Assembly (NCBI GenBank): GCA_019310965.1 | Contig: JAFDDG010000036.1 | Span: 1-35,967 of the forward strand | Direction of reading: 5' to 3' | Source of the DNA: Deltaproteobacteria bacterium | Lineage (GTDB): Bacteria > Myxococcota_A > UBA9160 > SMWR01 | DNA: 35,967 nt | Shown: positions 23,586 to 32,827 of the stretch, in pieces | Layout of the letters: each line of letters opens with the position of its first letter | Position numbering within the stretch: the stretch's first letter is position 1 | The notes under the pieces: model-generated | What the model was told of the DNA's origin: nothing | What the model saw: only the letters and a program-made list of their open reading frames with translations | Database searches by the model: none | Made by a program: the position numbers and the translations under genes

Positions 23586-24941
23586 GTGGCTGAGCCGGCC
23601 AGCTCCGGCGTCTCTGTCTATCGAGTCGGTGATCTGGTCGCCGGCCTGCGCGGACTGCTGGAAGAGCGGGTCGGCCGGGTCTGGATCGTCGGCGAGATCA
23701 GCAACCTGCGGCGTCCGCCGTCGGGGCACATCTACTTCACCTTGAAGGACGAGCGTGGCCAGATTCGCGCCGCCTTGTTTCGAAGTGCCGGCGCCCGACT
23801 CGCATTCCAGCCGGAAGACGGGCTCGAGGTGATGGCCTACGGCGATGTCACCGTGTACGAGCCGCGCGGCGATCTGCAGGTGATCGTGCGGCAGCTCGAG
23901 CCGCGGGGCGACGGCGCGCTGCGGCTGGCCTTCGAACAGCTGCGGCGCCGGCTCGAGGCCGAGGGTCTGTTCGAGCGCAAGCGTCCGCTGCCGGCGTCGC
24001 CCGCGCGCATCGGTGTCGTGGCTTCGTCCACGAGCGCCGCGTTGCGCGATGTGCTCCAGGTGACGGGTCGACGTTGCCCGAGCATCCCGATTCGGCTGGC
24101 GTCGACTCGCGTGCAGGGGGAGGGCGCCGAGCACGAGATCGCAGCGGCTATGGATGCGCTCGGTGCCCACGGCGACGTCGACGTGATTCTGCTGGTGCGC
24201 GGCGGAGGTTCCCTCGAGGACCTGGCGGCCTTCAACACCGAGGAGGTGGCCCGGGCCATCGCGCGCTGTCCGGTACCGGTGGTCAGCGGCGTCGGACACG
24301 AGATCGATGTCAGCATTGCGGACCTCTGTGCCGACGAACGCGCGGCGACACCCTCGGCGGCGGCGGAGCGCGCGGCTCCGGATCGAGCGGAGATTGCGCG
24401 CCTGTTGGGCCGCGACTGGGGGCGTCTGCGGCGCGCCATCGCCGCCAGCGTCGAGCGCGCCCGCGCTCGCCTGCTGCGCGAGCGCGACGCCGTCAGCATG
24501 CTCTCGCCGACGGCGCAGTTGACGCTGCGCCGCTCGCGTCTGCGCGAGCTTGCGAGCGCGCTGGTGCGCGAGGGCGCGCGCGGTCCGGCGCAGGCTCGGG
24601 CGCGGCTCGCCGGGCAGGGCCAGGCCCTGCCCCGGATTGCCAGCTCGACGCTCGCGAGGGAGCGCTCGCGGCTCGCGGTGCTGGCTCCAGCGCTTCCCCG
24701 GGTGGCGCGTACCCGTGTCCACGCCGGCCGCGCGGCGCTCGGCGAGACGGCCGCGTGTCTCGAGGCGCTGTCGCCCCTGGGCGTGTTGGGGCGTGGCTAT
24801 GCGTTGGCCCGTCGCGCCGCGGACGGCGGCATCGTGCGCCGGGCAGACGACATCGCCCCGGGCGAACGGCTCTCGGTGCGCGTGGCCGAGGCCGAGATCG
24901 AGGCCAGCGTGGAACGCGTCGAGGCTCGGGAAGACAGCTGA
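23586..24941 (+). CDS. xseA: XseA, exodeoxyribonuclease VII large subunit
   Basis: A 451-residue protein. The N-terminal OB-fold reads VWIVGEISNLRRPPSGHIYF, and the catalytic core has ARIGVVASSTSAALRDVL, VRGGGSLEDLAAFN and GVGHEIDVSIADL, all hallmarks of XseA. The C-terminal third is helical, for binding several XseB copies, and ends with a short beta-type segment. With XseB it degrades single-stranded DNA. The GTG at 23586 lies eight bases after the ctpA stop. Confidence 0.95.
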   Translation: MAEPASSGVSVYRVGDLVAGLRGLLEERVGRVWIVGEISNLRRPPSGHIYFTLKDERGQIRAALFRSAGARLAFQPEDGLEVMAYGDVTVYEPRGDLQVIVRQLEPRGDGALRLAFEQLRRRLEAEGLFERKRPLPASPARIGVVASSTSAALRDVLQVTGRRCPSIPIRLASTRVQGEGAEHEIAAAMDALGAHGDVDVILLVRGGGSLEDLAAFNTEEVARAIARCPVPVVSGVGHEIDVSIADLCADERAATPSAAAERAAPDRAEIARLLGRDWGRLRRAIAASVERARARLLRERDAVSMLSPTAQLTLRRSRLRELASALVREGARGPAQARARLAGQGQALPRIASSTLARERSRLAVLAPALPRVARTRVHAGRAALGETAACLEALSPLGVLGRGYALARRAADGGIVRRADDIAPGERLSVRVAEAEIEASVERVEAREDS

Positions 24942-24979
24942 AAACGCTGTGATCTCAGCCGGTTGGGTCATGAGCCGCG

Positions 24980-25008
24980 TTGACGCTCCAGGGGCCCCCC
25001 GGTAGCCT
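24980..25008 (+). promoter_or_regulatory. Predicted promoter of xseB-ispA-dxs-tlyA, leaderless
   Basis: TTGACG (24980-24985), 17 bases, TAGCCT (25003-25008). The xseB ATG begins seven bases later, at the expected first transcribed base, with no room for a ribosome-binding site. This is the clearest leaderless arrangement in the window. Confidence 0.65.
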
Positions 25009-25015
25009 CCCGGCC

Positions 25016-25303
25016 ATGGCACGCCGCCGCGCCGCCGAGTCTGAAACTCCCGAGCCCCAGCGAGCAGAGGGGGAACCGAGCTTCGAGGCCGGGCTCGAGC
25101 GGCTCGAGGCCATCGTCGATCGTCTCGAGCAGGGGGAGTTGCCCCTGGAAGAGGCCCTCGCCGCCTTCGAGGAGGGGGTCGCGCTGACCCGGCGCTGCGC
25201 CGGGCAGCTCGAAGTGGCGGAGCGTCGCATCGAAGAGCTGGTGAAGGACGGGGACAACTGGCTCACGCGCCCCTTCGAGGCGGCGGACGAGGACGAGGCC
25301 TGA
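25016..25303 (+). CDS. xseB: XseB, exodeoxyribonuclease VII small subunit
   Basis: A 95-residue helical protein with the XseB core [20 protein letters not shown] and [20 protein letters not shown]. Several copies bind the XseA C-terminal helices. The ATG at 25016 is preferred to an in-frame GTG/ATG-type start at 24980, which would overlap the predicted promoter. The stop overlaps the next ATG (TGATG). The pairing of xseB with ispA and dxs is a widespread gene order. Confidence 0.95.
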   Translation: MARRRAAESETPEPQRAEGEPSFEAGLERLEAIVDRLEQGELPLEEALAAFEEGVALTRRCAGQLEVAERRIEELVKDGDNWLTRPFEAADEDEA

Positions 25304-26139
25304 TGGACGCGCGGGCCTATCTCGTGGAGCGCTCGGTTCTCGTCGATCGCGAACTCGATGCGGTGTTGCCCGCAGCCGGTGCGCCGCCCGCATCGCTACA
25401 CGGCGCCATGCGGCACCTGGTGTTTCCGGGCGGCAAGCGCTTGCGTCCGGGGTTGGCGTTGGCGGCGGCCGAAGCGGTGGGCAGCCCGCCCGACGTGGCG
25501 TTGCCCATCGCCACCGCCGTCGAGCTGGTGCACACCTGGTCGCTGATTCACGACGATCTGCCGTGCATGGACGACGATGTCGAACGGCGCGGTCGGCCCA
25601 CGGTTCACGTGGCCTACGACGAGGCCACTGCGCTGCTCGCCGGCGACGCGCTGCTGGCGCTGGCCTTCGAGGTGGCGCTTTCCCGCGGCGCAGCGCCCGC
25701 CGCGCTGCGACTCGAAGCGACCCGCGAGCTGGCGACGGCGGCCGGGGCGGTGGGCTTGGTCGGCGGCCAGGTCGACGATCTCTTCTGTGCGCGGAGCGGC
25801 GGTGATGCGGCGTTCGTCGAATCCATTCATGCGCGCAAGACCGCCGCACTCATCACCGCCGCAATCGTGGGCGGTGCTACTTTGGCGGGCGCGGCGGAGC
25901 CCGACCGCGAGCGGCTGCGCCGCTTCGGCCTCGGGGTGGGCGTGGCCTTCCAGATCGCGGACGATCTGCTCGACGTGGGTGAGGATGCCTGCTCGCTGGT
26001 CGGCGCCGTGGGCGAGGAGGCCGCCCGCGCGCGAGGCGAGGTGCTGCTCGACTCGGCCCTGGCGGAAGTCGCGGCGTACGGCGCCGGTGCGGAGCCGCTT
26101 CGCGCCCTGGCGCTTTTTGCGTTGAGGAGAAAAGAGTGA
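25303..26139 (+). CDS. ispA: IspA-type polyprenyl diphosphate synthase
   Basis: A 278-residue trans-isoprenyl diphosphate synthase. The first aspartate-rich motif is DDLPCMDDD, with the two-residue insertion typical of bacterial farnesyl diphosphate synthases; the second is [27 protein letters not shown] provides the diphosphate-binding basic residues. It condenses IPP with DMAPP/GPP to give C15 (possibly C20) products. The position between xseB and dxs supports IspA. The gene overlaps dxs (GTGA). Confidence 0.93.
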   Translation: MDARAYLVERSVLVDRELDAVLPAAGAPPASLHGAMRHLVFPGGKRLRPGLALAAAEAVGSPPDVALPIATAVELVHTWSLIHDDLPCMDDDVERRGRPTVHVAYDEATALLAGDALLALAFEVALSRGAAPAALRLEATRELATAAGAVGLVGGQVDDLFCARSGGDAAFVESIHARKTAALITAAIVGGATLAGAAEPDRERLRRFGLGVGVAFQIADDLLDVGEDACSLVGAVGEEAARARGEVLLDSALAEVAAYGAGAEPLRALALFALRRKE

Positions 26140-28022
26140 GTCCCGACAGGTTGCTGCCGGGCATCGACCGGCCCGAGGCCCTGCGCCGGCTGCCGCGCGA
26201 GGTGCTGCCGCAGGTCGTCACCGAGCTCCGGGAGGAGATCGTCGAGCGCGTTTCGCGCACCGGCGGTCACCTGGCGTCGAGCCTGGGTGCCCTCGAGATC
26301 ATCACCGCGATCCACGCCTGCTTCGAAACGCCGGCGGATCGTCTGGTGCTCGACGTCGGGCACCAGGGCTACTCGCACAAGATGTTGACGGGGCGCCGCG
26401 AGGCCTTCAAGAACATCGGCAAGGCCGACGGCATCGCCAAGTTCCTGCGCCGCTCGGAGTCGGAGTACGACCACTTCGGTGCGGGCCACGCGGGCACCTC
26501 GATCTCGGCGGCCCTCGGCATGGCGCGCGCCATGCAGCATCACGGCACGGATCGCTGCGCCATTGCTCTGATCGGCGACGGCGGCATGACGGCGGGCATG
26601 GCCTTCGAGGCGCTCAACCACGCGGGCGACCTCCAGCAGAACAACCTCGTGGTGATCCTCAACGACAACGAGATGTCGATCTCGCCGAACGTCGGCGCCA
26701 TGTCTTCCTACCTCTCGCGCAAGCTCTCGGCGCCGATGACACGGCGCCTGAAAGGCCTCGCGAAGGACATCCTCGGAACCTTGCCCGGCGATATGGTGAA
26801 CTGGGCGCACAAGGCCGAGGAGTCGGTGAAGGTCTTCTTCTCGCCGGGGCTGCTCTTCGAGGCTCTCGGTTTCCGCTATATCGGGCCGCTGCAGGGCAAT
26901 CGCCTCGACGTGATGCTCGAGACCTTCGACAACGTGCGCGAGATGCTTCGCAACGGCGATGGTCCGATCCTGGTGCACGCGATCACCGCCAAGGGTTTTG
27001 GCTACGAGGTCGCCGAGGCGGATCCCGTCAAGTACCACGGCGTTGGCCAGTTCGACCCGGCTTCGGGCCGCTTCAGCTCTTCGAAGCCGGGGCCGCCGAG
27101 TTACCAGGATGTCTTCGCGGACACGCTGGTCGAGCTGGCGCGCGAGGACGAGCGCATCGTCGGCATCACGGCGGCGATGGCGGACGGCACCGGGCTGTCG
27201 CGCTTCCAGAATGTCTTTCCCGAGCGCTTCTACGATGTGGGCATTGCCGAGCAGCACGCCGTGACGTTCGCGGCCGGGCTCGCCACCGAAGGCATGAAGC
27301 CGGTGCCGGCCATCTACTCGACGTTCCTGCAGCGCGCCTTCGATCAGGTGCTCCACGACGTCTGCCTGCAGAACCTGGACGTCACCTTCGCCATCGATCG
27401 CGCTGGCCTGGTCGGTGCGGACGGTGCCACCCACCAGGGTTTCTACGATCTCACCTACCTGCGCGCGTTGCCCAACATGGTGGTGATGGCGCCCAAGGAC
27501 GAAAACGAGCTGCGGCACATGCTGGCGACCGCGGTCGGGCATCCGGGCCCGGCGGCCGTGCGCTTCCCCCGAGGTGCCGGCTTCGGCGTGCCCCTCGATC
27601 CCCGCATCAAGCCCCTGCCGCTGGGGGAGGCGGAGCTGTTGGCCGACGGTGACGATGCGGCGCTCGTGGCGCTCGGCACACTGGTGCACCCGGCACTGGA
27701 GGCCGCAGCCGAGCTGGCGGAGAGCGGCCTGCGCGTGGCGGTGCTGAATGCGCGCTTCGCGAAGCCCTTGGACGCCGACCGCATCCTGGCGCTGGCGCGC
27801 CGCTGCGGCGCGATCGTGACGCTGGAGGAGCACGTCGGACCGGGTGGCTTCGGTGCGGCGGTGCTCGAGCTGCTGGCCGAGCGCGGTGTGACCGTTCCGG
27901 TGCGGTGCCTGGCCATTCCCGACCGCATCATCGAGCACGGCGATACCGATGCGATCAAGGGCGAGCTCGGGCTCGACTCCGCAGGCATCTCGGCCGCGTT
28001 GCGCGACCTCATCGGACGGTGA
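26136..28022 (+). CDS. dxs: Dxs, 1-deoxy-D-xylulose-5-phosphate synthase
   Basis: A 628-residue, thiamine-diphosphate-dependent enzyme of the non-mevalonate isoprenoid pathway; it joins pyruvate and glyceraldehyde 3-phosphate. Visible hallmarks are DVGHQGYSHKMLTGR, the ThDP motif GDGGMTAGMAFEALNHAG, and the transketolase-type pyrimidine domain with DVGIAEQHAVTFAAGLA and DRAGLVGADGATHQG. Length is normal. GTG start coupled to ispA, stop coupled to tlyA. Confidence 0.97.
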   Translation: MSPDRLLPGIDRPEALRRLPREVLPQVVTELREEIVERVSRTGGHLASSLGALEIITAIHACFETPADRLVLDVGHQGYSHKMLTGRREAFKNIGKADGIAKFLRRSESEYDHFGAGHAGTSISAALGMARAMQHHGTDRCAIALIGDGGMTAGMAFEALNHAGDLQQNNLVVILNDNEMSISPNVGAMSSYLSRKLSAPMTRRLKGLAKDILGTLPGDMVNWAHKAEESVKVFFSPGLLFEALGFRYIGPLQGNRLDVMLETFDNVREMLRNGDGPILVHAITAKGFGYEVAEADPVKYHGVGQFDPASGRFSSSKPGPPSYQDVFADTLVELAREDERIVGITAAMADGTGLSRFQNVFPERFYDVGIAEQHAVTFAAGLATEGMKPVPAIYSTFLQRAFDQVLHDVCLQNLDVTFAIDRAGLVGADGATHQGFYDLTYLRALPNMVVMAPKDENELRHMLATAVGHPGPAAVRFPRGAGFGVPLDPRIKPLPLGEAELLADGDDAALVALGTLVHPALEAAAELAESGLRVAVLNARFAKPLDADRILALARRCGAIVTLEEHVGPGGFGAAVLELLAERGVTVPVRCLAIPDRIIEHGDTDAIKGELGLDSAGISAALRDLIGR

Positions 28023-28792
28023 GCCCGCGCAGGGCTCGTCTCGACGAGCGCCTGGTTGCATTGGGGCTCGCCGGGACTCGCAGCCGCGCCGAGGCGTTGA
28101 TTCGCAGTGGGCGGGTGCTGGTGGACGACGTACCCGTGGAAAAACCGGGTACACAGGTGCGCGAGGATGCCGCTGTGCGCGTGCGCGGGGACGATCGCCG
28201 CTTCGTCTCCCGCGGTGGCGAGAAGTTGGCAGGTGCTCTCGAGGACCTGGGCGTTGATCCGACGGGCAAGCTCTGCCTCGACGTCGGGGCATCCACCGGC
28301 GGCTTCAGCGATTGCCTGCTGCAGTCCGGGGCGAGCCGTGTGGTGGCGGTGGACGTGGGCTACGGCCAGCTGGCGCAGAAGCTGCGCAGCGATCCCCGTG
28401 TCAGCGTGCTCGAACGCACCAACGCCCGTTACCTGAAGCCCGGCGACGTGCCCGCGGGCATCGAGCTGGTGACCCTCGACGTGTCGTTCATCTCCGCGCG
28501 CCTGGTGCTGCCGGCGCTGTGCGCCGTCGCGCCGGCCGCCGACCTGCTGCTGATGGTGAAGCCGCAGTTCGAGGTCGGGCGGGAGCAGGTCGGCAAGGGC
28601 GGGGTGGTGCGCGATCCGGCGCTGCGCGCCCAAGCCGTCGCGGACGTGTGCCAGGCGGCCGTTGCGCTCGGCTGGCGCGCCCGTGGCGAGGCGGATAGTC
28701 GCCTGGCCGGGCCCAAGGGGAATCGGGAAATCTTTCTCTGGCTTTCTCCGCAAGGTGCCGAAAAGGCAGGGGAAAGCCCCTCCGTGCGTTGA
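28019..28792 (+). CDS. tlyA: TlyA-family rRNA 2'-O-methyltransferase
   Basis: A 257-residue protein with an N-terminal S4 RNA-binding domain (about 3-65; RLDERLVALGLAGTRSRAEA) and an FtsJ-like methyltransferase domain with SAM motif LDVGASTGGFSDCLL and the catalytic-type segment VTLDVSFIS. In other bacteria TlyA methylates 16S and/or 23S rRNA; older annotations call it hemolysin. The GTG at 28019 overlaps the dxs stop. The dxs-tlyA order is common. Confidence 0.92.
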   Translation: MSPRRARLDERLVALGLAGTRSRAEALIRSGRVLVDDVPVEKPGTQVREDAAVRVRGDDRRFVSRGGEKLAGALEDLGVDPTGKLCLDVGASTGGFSDCLLQSGASRVVAVDVGYGQLAQKLRSDPRVSVLERTNARYLKPGDVPAGIELVTLDVSFISARLVLPALCAVAPAADLLLMVKPQFEVGREQVGKGGVVRDPALRAQAVADVCQAAVALGWRARGEADSRLAGPKGNREIFLWLSPQGAEKAGESPSVR

Positions 28793-28816
28793 CGCCTTGG
28801 CGGCCGGGCTTAGACT
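28789..28816 (+). promoter_or_regulatory. Predicted promoter of the iscA-iscS unit
   Basis: TTGACG (28789-28794), 16 bases, TAGACT (28811-28816). It overlaps the tlyA stop codon and starts a new unit about 22 bases before the ATG. Unlike the leaderless cases, a good ribosome-binding site (GAGAGGAG) follows. Confidence 0.6.
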
Positions 28817-28844
28817 ACCCGGGTTCGCCCGCGAGAGGAGAGCC

Positions 28845-29174
28845 ATGTTGATCGAGGTGACCGAAGCCGCCCGGGGACGCATCCGCGACCTGCTCGAGAA
28901 AGACGGCAAGCTCGCGACCCACGCGTTGCGGCTCAAGGTCGTGGGTGGGGGGTGTTCGGGCCTGCGCTACGAGCTCGTCTTCGACGACGCCTTCACGGAT
29001 GCGGATACGGAAGTGGACGCCGGTCCGGTGCGCGTGGTGGTGGACGAGAAGAGCGCGCTGTACATCGTGGGCACCACCCTCGACTTCGTCGACACGCTCC
29101 AGGAGTCGGGCTTCAAGATGCAGAATCCGAACGCCTCGAACACCTGCGGCTGTGGCGAGTCGTTCGGCGCCTGA
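28845..29174 (+). CDS. iscA: A-type Fe-S cluster carrier (IscA/ErpA family)
   Basis: A 109-residue protein with the three cluster-binding cysteines: Cys37 in GGGCSGLRY, Cys101 and Cys103 in TCGCGESF. These carriers move Fe-S clusters to apoproteins; one family member, ErpA, feeds the isoprenoid enzymes IspG/IspH. IscA and ErpA cannot be separated by eye. GAGAGGAG lies four bases before the ATG. It probably shares a transcript with the cysteine desulfurase 29 bases downstream. Confidence 0.93.
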   Translation: MLIEVTEAARGRIRDLLEKDGKLATHALRLKVVGGGCSGLRYELVFDDAFTDADTEVDAGPVRVVVDEKSALYIVGTTLDFVDTLQESGFKMQNPNASNTCGCGESFGA

Positions 29175-29203
29175 GCGCGCCGGCGGCGCGTTGTCGCAAG
29201 AGC

Positions 29204-30391
29204 ATGGCCGCTTCTCCGATCTACCTCGACCACCACGCCACCACACCCTGCGATCCGCGGGTGCTGGACGCCATGTTGCCGTGGTTCACCGAGCGCTTCG
29301 GCAACGCCTCGAGCGCGACGCATCGCTACGGCTGGGAGGCGGATGCCGCCGTCGAAATGGCGCGCGAGAGCCTGGCCCATTCTCTCGGTGCTGCGGATCC
29401 CCGTGAACTCGTCTTCACCAGTGGCACCACCGAGAGCGACAACCTGGCGCTGCAGGGCCTCGTGCGCGCGGCGAGCGCTGGCGAGCCGCACTTGGTCACC
29501 ACGGCGATCGAGCACCCCGCAGTGCTCGATGTGTGCGTTGCTCTCGAGCGCGAGGGCGCACGGGTGACGCGGCTGCCCGTGGCCGGCGACGGCCGCGTCG
29601 ATCCCGCAGCGGTGGCCCAGGCGATCACACCGCAGACGTTGCTGGTCTCGGTGATGGCGGCGAACAGCGAGATCGGCACGCTCCAGCCGCTGGCGGAGAT
29701 CGGCCGCATCTGCCGCGAGCGCGGCGTGCTCTTTCACACCGATGCGGCCCAGGCTCTCGGCAAGCTGCGCCTCGACGTGGAGGCCCTGGGCATCGACTTG
29801 CTCTCGGCCTGTGCGCACAAGCTCTATGGGCCGAAGGGTGTGGGGCTGCTCTACGTGCGGGACCGGCGGCCGCGCATTCGGCTGCTGCCGCTGCTGTATG
29901 GCGGCGGGCATGAGCGCGGGCTGCGCTCGGGTAGTCTGCCGGTGCCGCTCGTCGTGGGTTTTGCGCGCGCCGTCGAGCTGTGCCTCGAAGAGCTGCCGGG
30001 CGAGGCCGACCGGCTGACGGCGCTGCGCGAGCGCCTGTGGAACGGGTTGCGGGCGGGGCTGCCGGACCTGCGCCGCAACGGCCACCCCAGCGAGCGCCTG
30101 CCGGGGAACCTGAACGTGTGCATCCCAGGGCTCGAGGCCGACGCCCTGATCGCCGCGCTGAAGGACGTGGCGCTCTCCTCGGGCTCCGCCTGCGCGTCGG
30201 CCAGCGGTGAGGCGAGCCACGTGCTGGCGGCGCTGGGCCTCTCGGACTCGGCTGCCCGGGCGTCCCTGCGTTTCGGCCTCGGACGGGGCACCACGCAGGC
30301 GCAGATCGACATCGCAACCGCGCGTGTCGTCGAGGAGGCTCGGGCCCTGCGAGAGCGGGGGCCTCGGTCCGCGGGTCTCCGCAAGCACTAG
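29204..30391 (+). CDS. iscS: Cysteine desulfurase (IscS/NifS class I)
   Basis: A 395-residue PLP enzyme. It has [14 protein letters not shown] at the start, the PLP lysine Lys206 in [10 protein letters not shown] and the persulfide-forming cysteine Cys330 in [11 protein letters not shown], in the flexible-loop context of class I enzymes. It supplies sulfur for Fe-S cluster assembly. No iscU or iscR is adjacent. The ATG at 29204 is preferred over the open frame reaching back to 28952, which lies inside the previous gene. An alternative assignment is NifS. Confidence 0.93.
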   Translation: MAASPIYLDHHATTPCDPRVLDAMLPWFTERFGNASSATHRYGWEADAAVEMARESLAHSLGAADPRELVFTSGTTESDNLALQGLVRAASAGEPHLVTTAIEHPAVLDVCVALEREGARVTRLPVAGDGRVDPAAVAQAITPQTLLVSVMAANSEIGTLQPLAEIGRICRERGVLFHTDAAQALGKLRLDVEALGIDLLSACAHKLYGPKGVGLLYVRDRRPRIRLLPLLYGGGHERGLRSGSLPVPLVVGFARAVELCLEELPGEADRLTALRERLWNGLRAGLPDLRRNGHPSERLPGNLNVCIPGLEADALIAALKDVALSSGSACASASGEASHVLAALGLSDSAARASLRFGLGRGTTQAQIDIATARVVEEARALRERGPRSAGLRKH

Positions 30392-30453
30392 GCGCTATTC
30401 TTCGCCTCCACCCTGGGGGGTGTTCCACCGCTAACCGAGAAGGAATCCGACCC

Positions 30454-31062
30454 GTGGCTGAGACCAAGGCAACCAACATCACCTGGCACGAAGGCACCGT
30501 CACCCGCGCCGAACGCGAGAAGAAGCTGGGCCAGCGCGGCGCGACCATCTGGCTCACTGGGCTGTCCGGCTCCGGCAAGTCGACGATCGCCGTCGCAGCC
30601 GAAGGCGCGCTGCACGAGCGCGGCAAGCTCGCCTATGTGCTCGATGGCGACAACGTGCGCCACGGGCTCAACAAGAATCTGGGTTTCAGCCCGGAAGACC
30701 GCACCGAGAACATCCGTCGCATCGGCGAGGTGGCCAGGCTCTTCACCGATGCCGGCATCATCGCGCTGACGTCGTTCATCTCGCCCTACCGCGCCGACCG
30801 CGACGCGGTGCGCGCGATCGGGGAGCCCGGTGACTTCGTCGAGGTGCTGGTCGATGCATCGGTCGAGACCTGCGAGGGTCGCGACGTCAAGGGCCTCTAC
30901 AAGAAGGCGCGGGCCGGCGAGATCCCGGAGTTCACCGGCATTTCCGCTCCCTACGAGGCGCCCGAGAAGCCCGAATTGGTGCTGGATACCAACTCCCAGA
31001 CGGTCGAAGAGTCCGTGAGGCAGCTGATCGGCTACCTCGAAGAGAAGGGGTATCTCGGCTAG
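30454..31062 (+). CDS. cysC: CysC, adenylylsulfate kinase
   Basis: A 202-residue kinase with Walker [10 protein letters not shown] near residue 40, then [15 protein letters not shown] and [16 protein letters not shown], the classic APS-kinase pattern, and [15 protein letters not shown]. It phosphorylates APS to PAPS. No ATP sulfurylase (cysD/N or sat) is nearby, so it may serve sulfation or assimilation with enzymes encoded elsewhere. The GTG start has AAGGA about nine bases upstream. A -10-like TATTCT at 30396-30401 lacks a good -35 box. It overlaps the next gene by one base (TAGTG). Confidence 0.95.
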   Translation: MAETKATNITWHEGTVTRAEREKKLGQRGATIWLTGLSGSGKSTIAVAAEGALHERGKLAYVLDGDNVRHGLNKNLGFSPEDRTENIRRIGEVARLFTDAGIIALTSFISPYRADRDAVRAIGEPGDFVEVLVDASVETCEGRDVKGLYKKARAGEIPEFTGISAPYEAPEKPELVLDTNSQTVEESVRQLIGYLEEKGYLG

Positions 31063-32825
31063 TGAGCAGGGCGCGCGTCCGCTGGATCGCTTGCGTTGCG
31101 GTGCTTCCGCTGATCGGCGGGTGCGCGAGCCTCCCGCGGTTGCCCTCGTTCGGGACCGCGGTCGAGCGGGACGGTCCGGTGGTGCGGCCGGACGCGCCGG
31201 CAGAATACGATCTGATCGTGGCCCAGCTCCTGATGTCGGAAGGGCGCACGGCCGAGGCGCTCGAGGCCTTTCTGCGCGCGGTCGAGAAGGATCCGGAATC
31301 GGCGTTCCTGCAGCAGCGCGCCGCTGCCTCGCTGGCCCAGAACCATCGCCTCGACGAGGCCCTCGAGCACGCCGAGGCCGGGCTGGCCCTCGACGCGAGC
31401 GACGAGCAGGCGCGTCTGTTCGCCGGGCAGCTGTACCGCATCCGGCGCCGCACGGGCGATGCGGAGCGGGTGTTGACTGCCGCCCCGGGCGAGCCCGTGA
31501 GCCTCGACTCGGCGTTTCTGCTCTACCAGATCTACCTGGATGCCGGGCGCTCCGACGATGCGCTCCAGACGGCCGAATGGATGGTCGCCGAAGCGCCGGA
31601 TCTGCCGCGGGGTCGCATTGCGGTCGCCAATGTCTACAACCGCCTGGGCCGGCGGGACGAGGCCGAGGCCGTCTTGCGCGACGCGCTCGCCGCGAGTCCG
31701 GGCAACCTGCACCTCTACACCTCTCTTGCGCACATGTTGCACACCCGGGAGGCCTACGTCGCCGAGATCGCGCTGCACCGCGAGGTCCTCGAGCTCTATC
31801 CGGGGCGACACGCGTCGATGATGGCGCTTGGCGAGGCGCAGCTCAGGGTCGACGATCCCGAGGCGGCCCTGGCCACCTTCATGGCCGTCGAGGCGAGCCA
31901 CCCGAAGGATCTCGACGTGCGGCTGCGACTCGGCTTCTTGTTCTTCGAATCGCACCGCTACCTCGAGGCGCGGGAGCGTTTCGAGCACGTGCTGGTGCGG
32001 CGCCCCCGCAACCACGAGGTGGCATTCTTTCTCGGTGTCGTGGACCGGCGCATTGGCGACGTCGATTCCGCCATCGAGGCGTTCGCACGCATCCCGGAGG
32101 AGCACAAGTACTTCGCGGACGCGCGCTCCCAGATTGCTTCGGCCCACGAGCGCCGGGGCGACTACGCGGCCGCTCTGGAGGAGGTCGAGCGCTCCCTGGC
32201 CGTGCGCGAGGCGCGGGAGATGCAGCTCTACGCTGCCACCCTGCGCGCGAAGACCGGCGACCTCGAAGGCGCGGTGCGGGCGGTGGAGGAGCTGATCGAG
32301 CAGGCGCCGGACGATGACGAGCTGCTCTTCAACCTGGGAGTCGTCTACGGCGAGGCCGATCGCAGCGACGAGGCCGTGTCGTATATGCGCAAGGCGTTGG
32401 AGGTGAACCCGGAGAACGCCAGTGCGATGAACTACATCGGTTACACCTTCGCCGAGCAGGGCGTGCACCTCGACGAGGCGGAGCAGCTGATCATGCGCGC
32501 CATCGAGCTGCGTCCCGACGACGGCTACATCGTGGACAGTCTTGGCTGGGTCTATTACATGCGCGCCCGCCCGTTGGTGAAGAGCGGTCGCTCCGCCGAA
32601 GCGCGGCCCCTGCTGCAGCGGGCCGAAGCGGAGCTGTCGCGCGCCCACGAGCTGACCGGCGGCGATCCGGTGATCTCCGAGCATCTGGGCGATCTCTACC
32701 TGCTGTTGGACGAAAAGGTGCGTGCCCTCGAGAAGTTCGAGGAGGCAATCCGCCTCGAGCCGCGCCAGGGCGAGCAGCCGATGCTGGTCGAGAAGTTCGA
32801 GACGCTGCGCCAAGAGATCCGCTAG
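31062..32825 (+). CDS. TPR-repeat lipoprotein
   Basis: A 587-residue protein with a lipoprotein signal (lipobox LIGGC, Cys about 21) and then tetratricopeptide repeats almost throughout, for example GRTAEALEAFLRAVEKDPES and LFNLGVVYGEADRSDEAVSY. Repeats near the C-terminus (NYIGYTFAEQGVHLDEAEQL) are followed by a charged insertion before a last repeat. It is likely a membrane-anchored scaffold in the periplasm. It overlaps cysC and is followed two bases later by a LolB-like lipoprotein; TPR protein plus LolB-like protein is a pair I have seen in deltaproteobacteria. The partner is unknown. Confidence 0.88.
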   Translation: MSRARVRWIACVAVLPLIGGCASLPRLPSFGTAVERDGPVVRPDAPAEYDLIVAQLLMSEGRTAEALEAFLRAVEKDPESAFLQQRAAASLAQNHRLDEALEHAEAGLALDASDEQARLFAGQLYRIRRRTGDAERVLTAAPGEPVSLDSAFLLYQIYLDAGRSDDALQTAEWMVAEAPDLPRGRIAVANVYNRLGRRDEAEAVLRDALAASPGNLHLYTSLAHMLHTREAYVAEIALHREVLELYPGRHASMMALGEAQLRVDDPEAALATFMAVEASHPKDLDVRLRLGFLFFESHRYLEARERFEHVLVRRPRNHEVAFFLGVVDRRIGDVDSAIEAFARIPEEHKYFADARSQIASAHERRGDYAAALEEVERSLAVREAREMQLYAATLRAKTGDLEGAVRAVEELIEQAPDDDELLFNLGVVYGEADRSDEAVSYMRKALEVNPENASAMNYIGYTFAEQGVHLDEAEQLIMRAIELRPDDGYIVDSLGWVYYMRARPLVKSGRSAEARPLLQRAEAELSRAHELTGGDPVISEHLGDLYLLLDEKVRALEKFEEAIRLEPRQGEQPMLVEKFETLRQEIR

Positions 32826-32827
32826 CG

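Noticed and set aside
25827..28292. Long open frame on the minus strand (821 codons) opposite dxs
   Set aside because: It is antisense to an unmistakable Dxs gene, its translation is Arg/His-rich with no recognisable domain, and such shadows are expected at this GC content. The same applies to minus-strand frames at 22114-23406 and 31059-32813.
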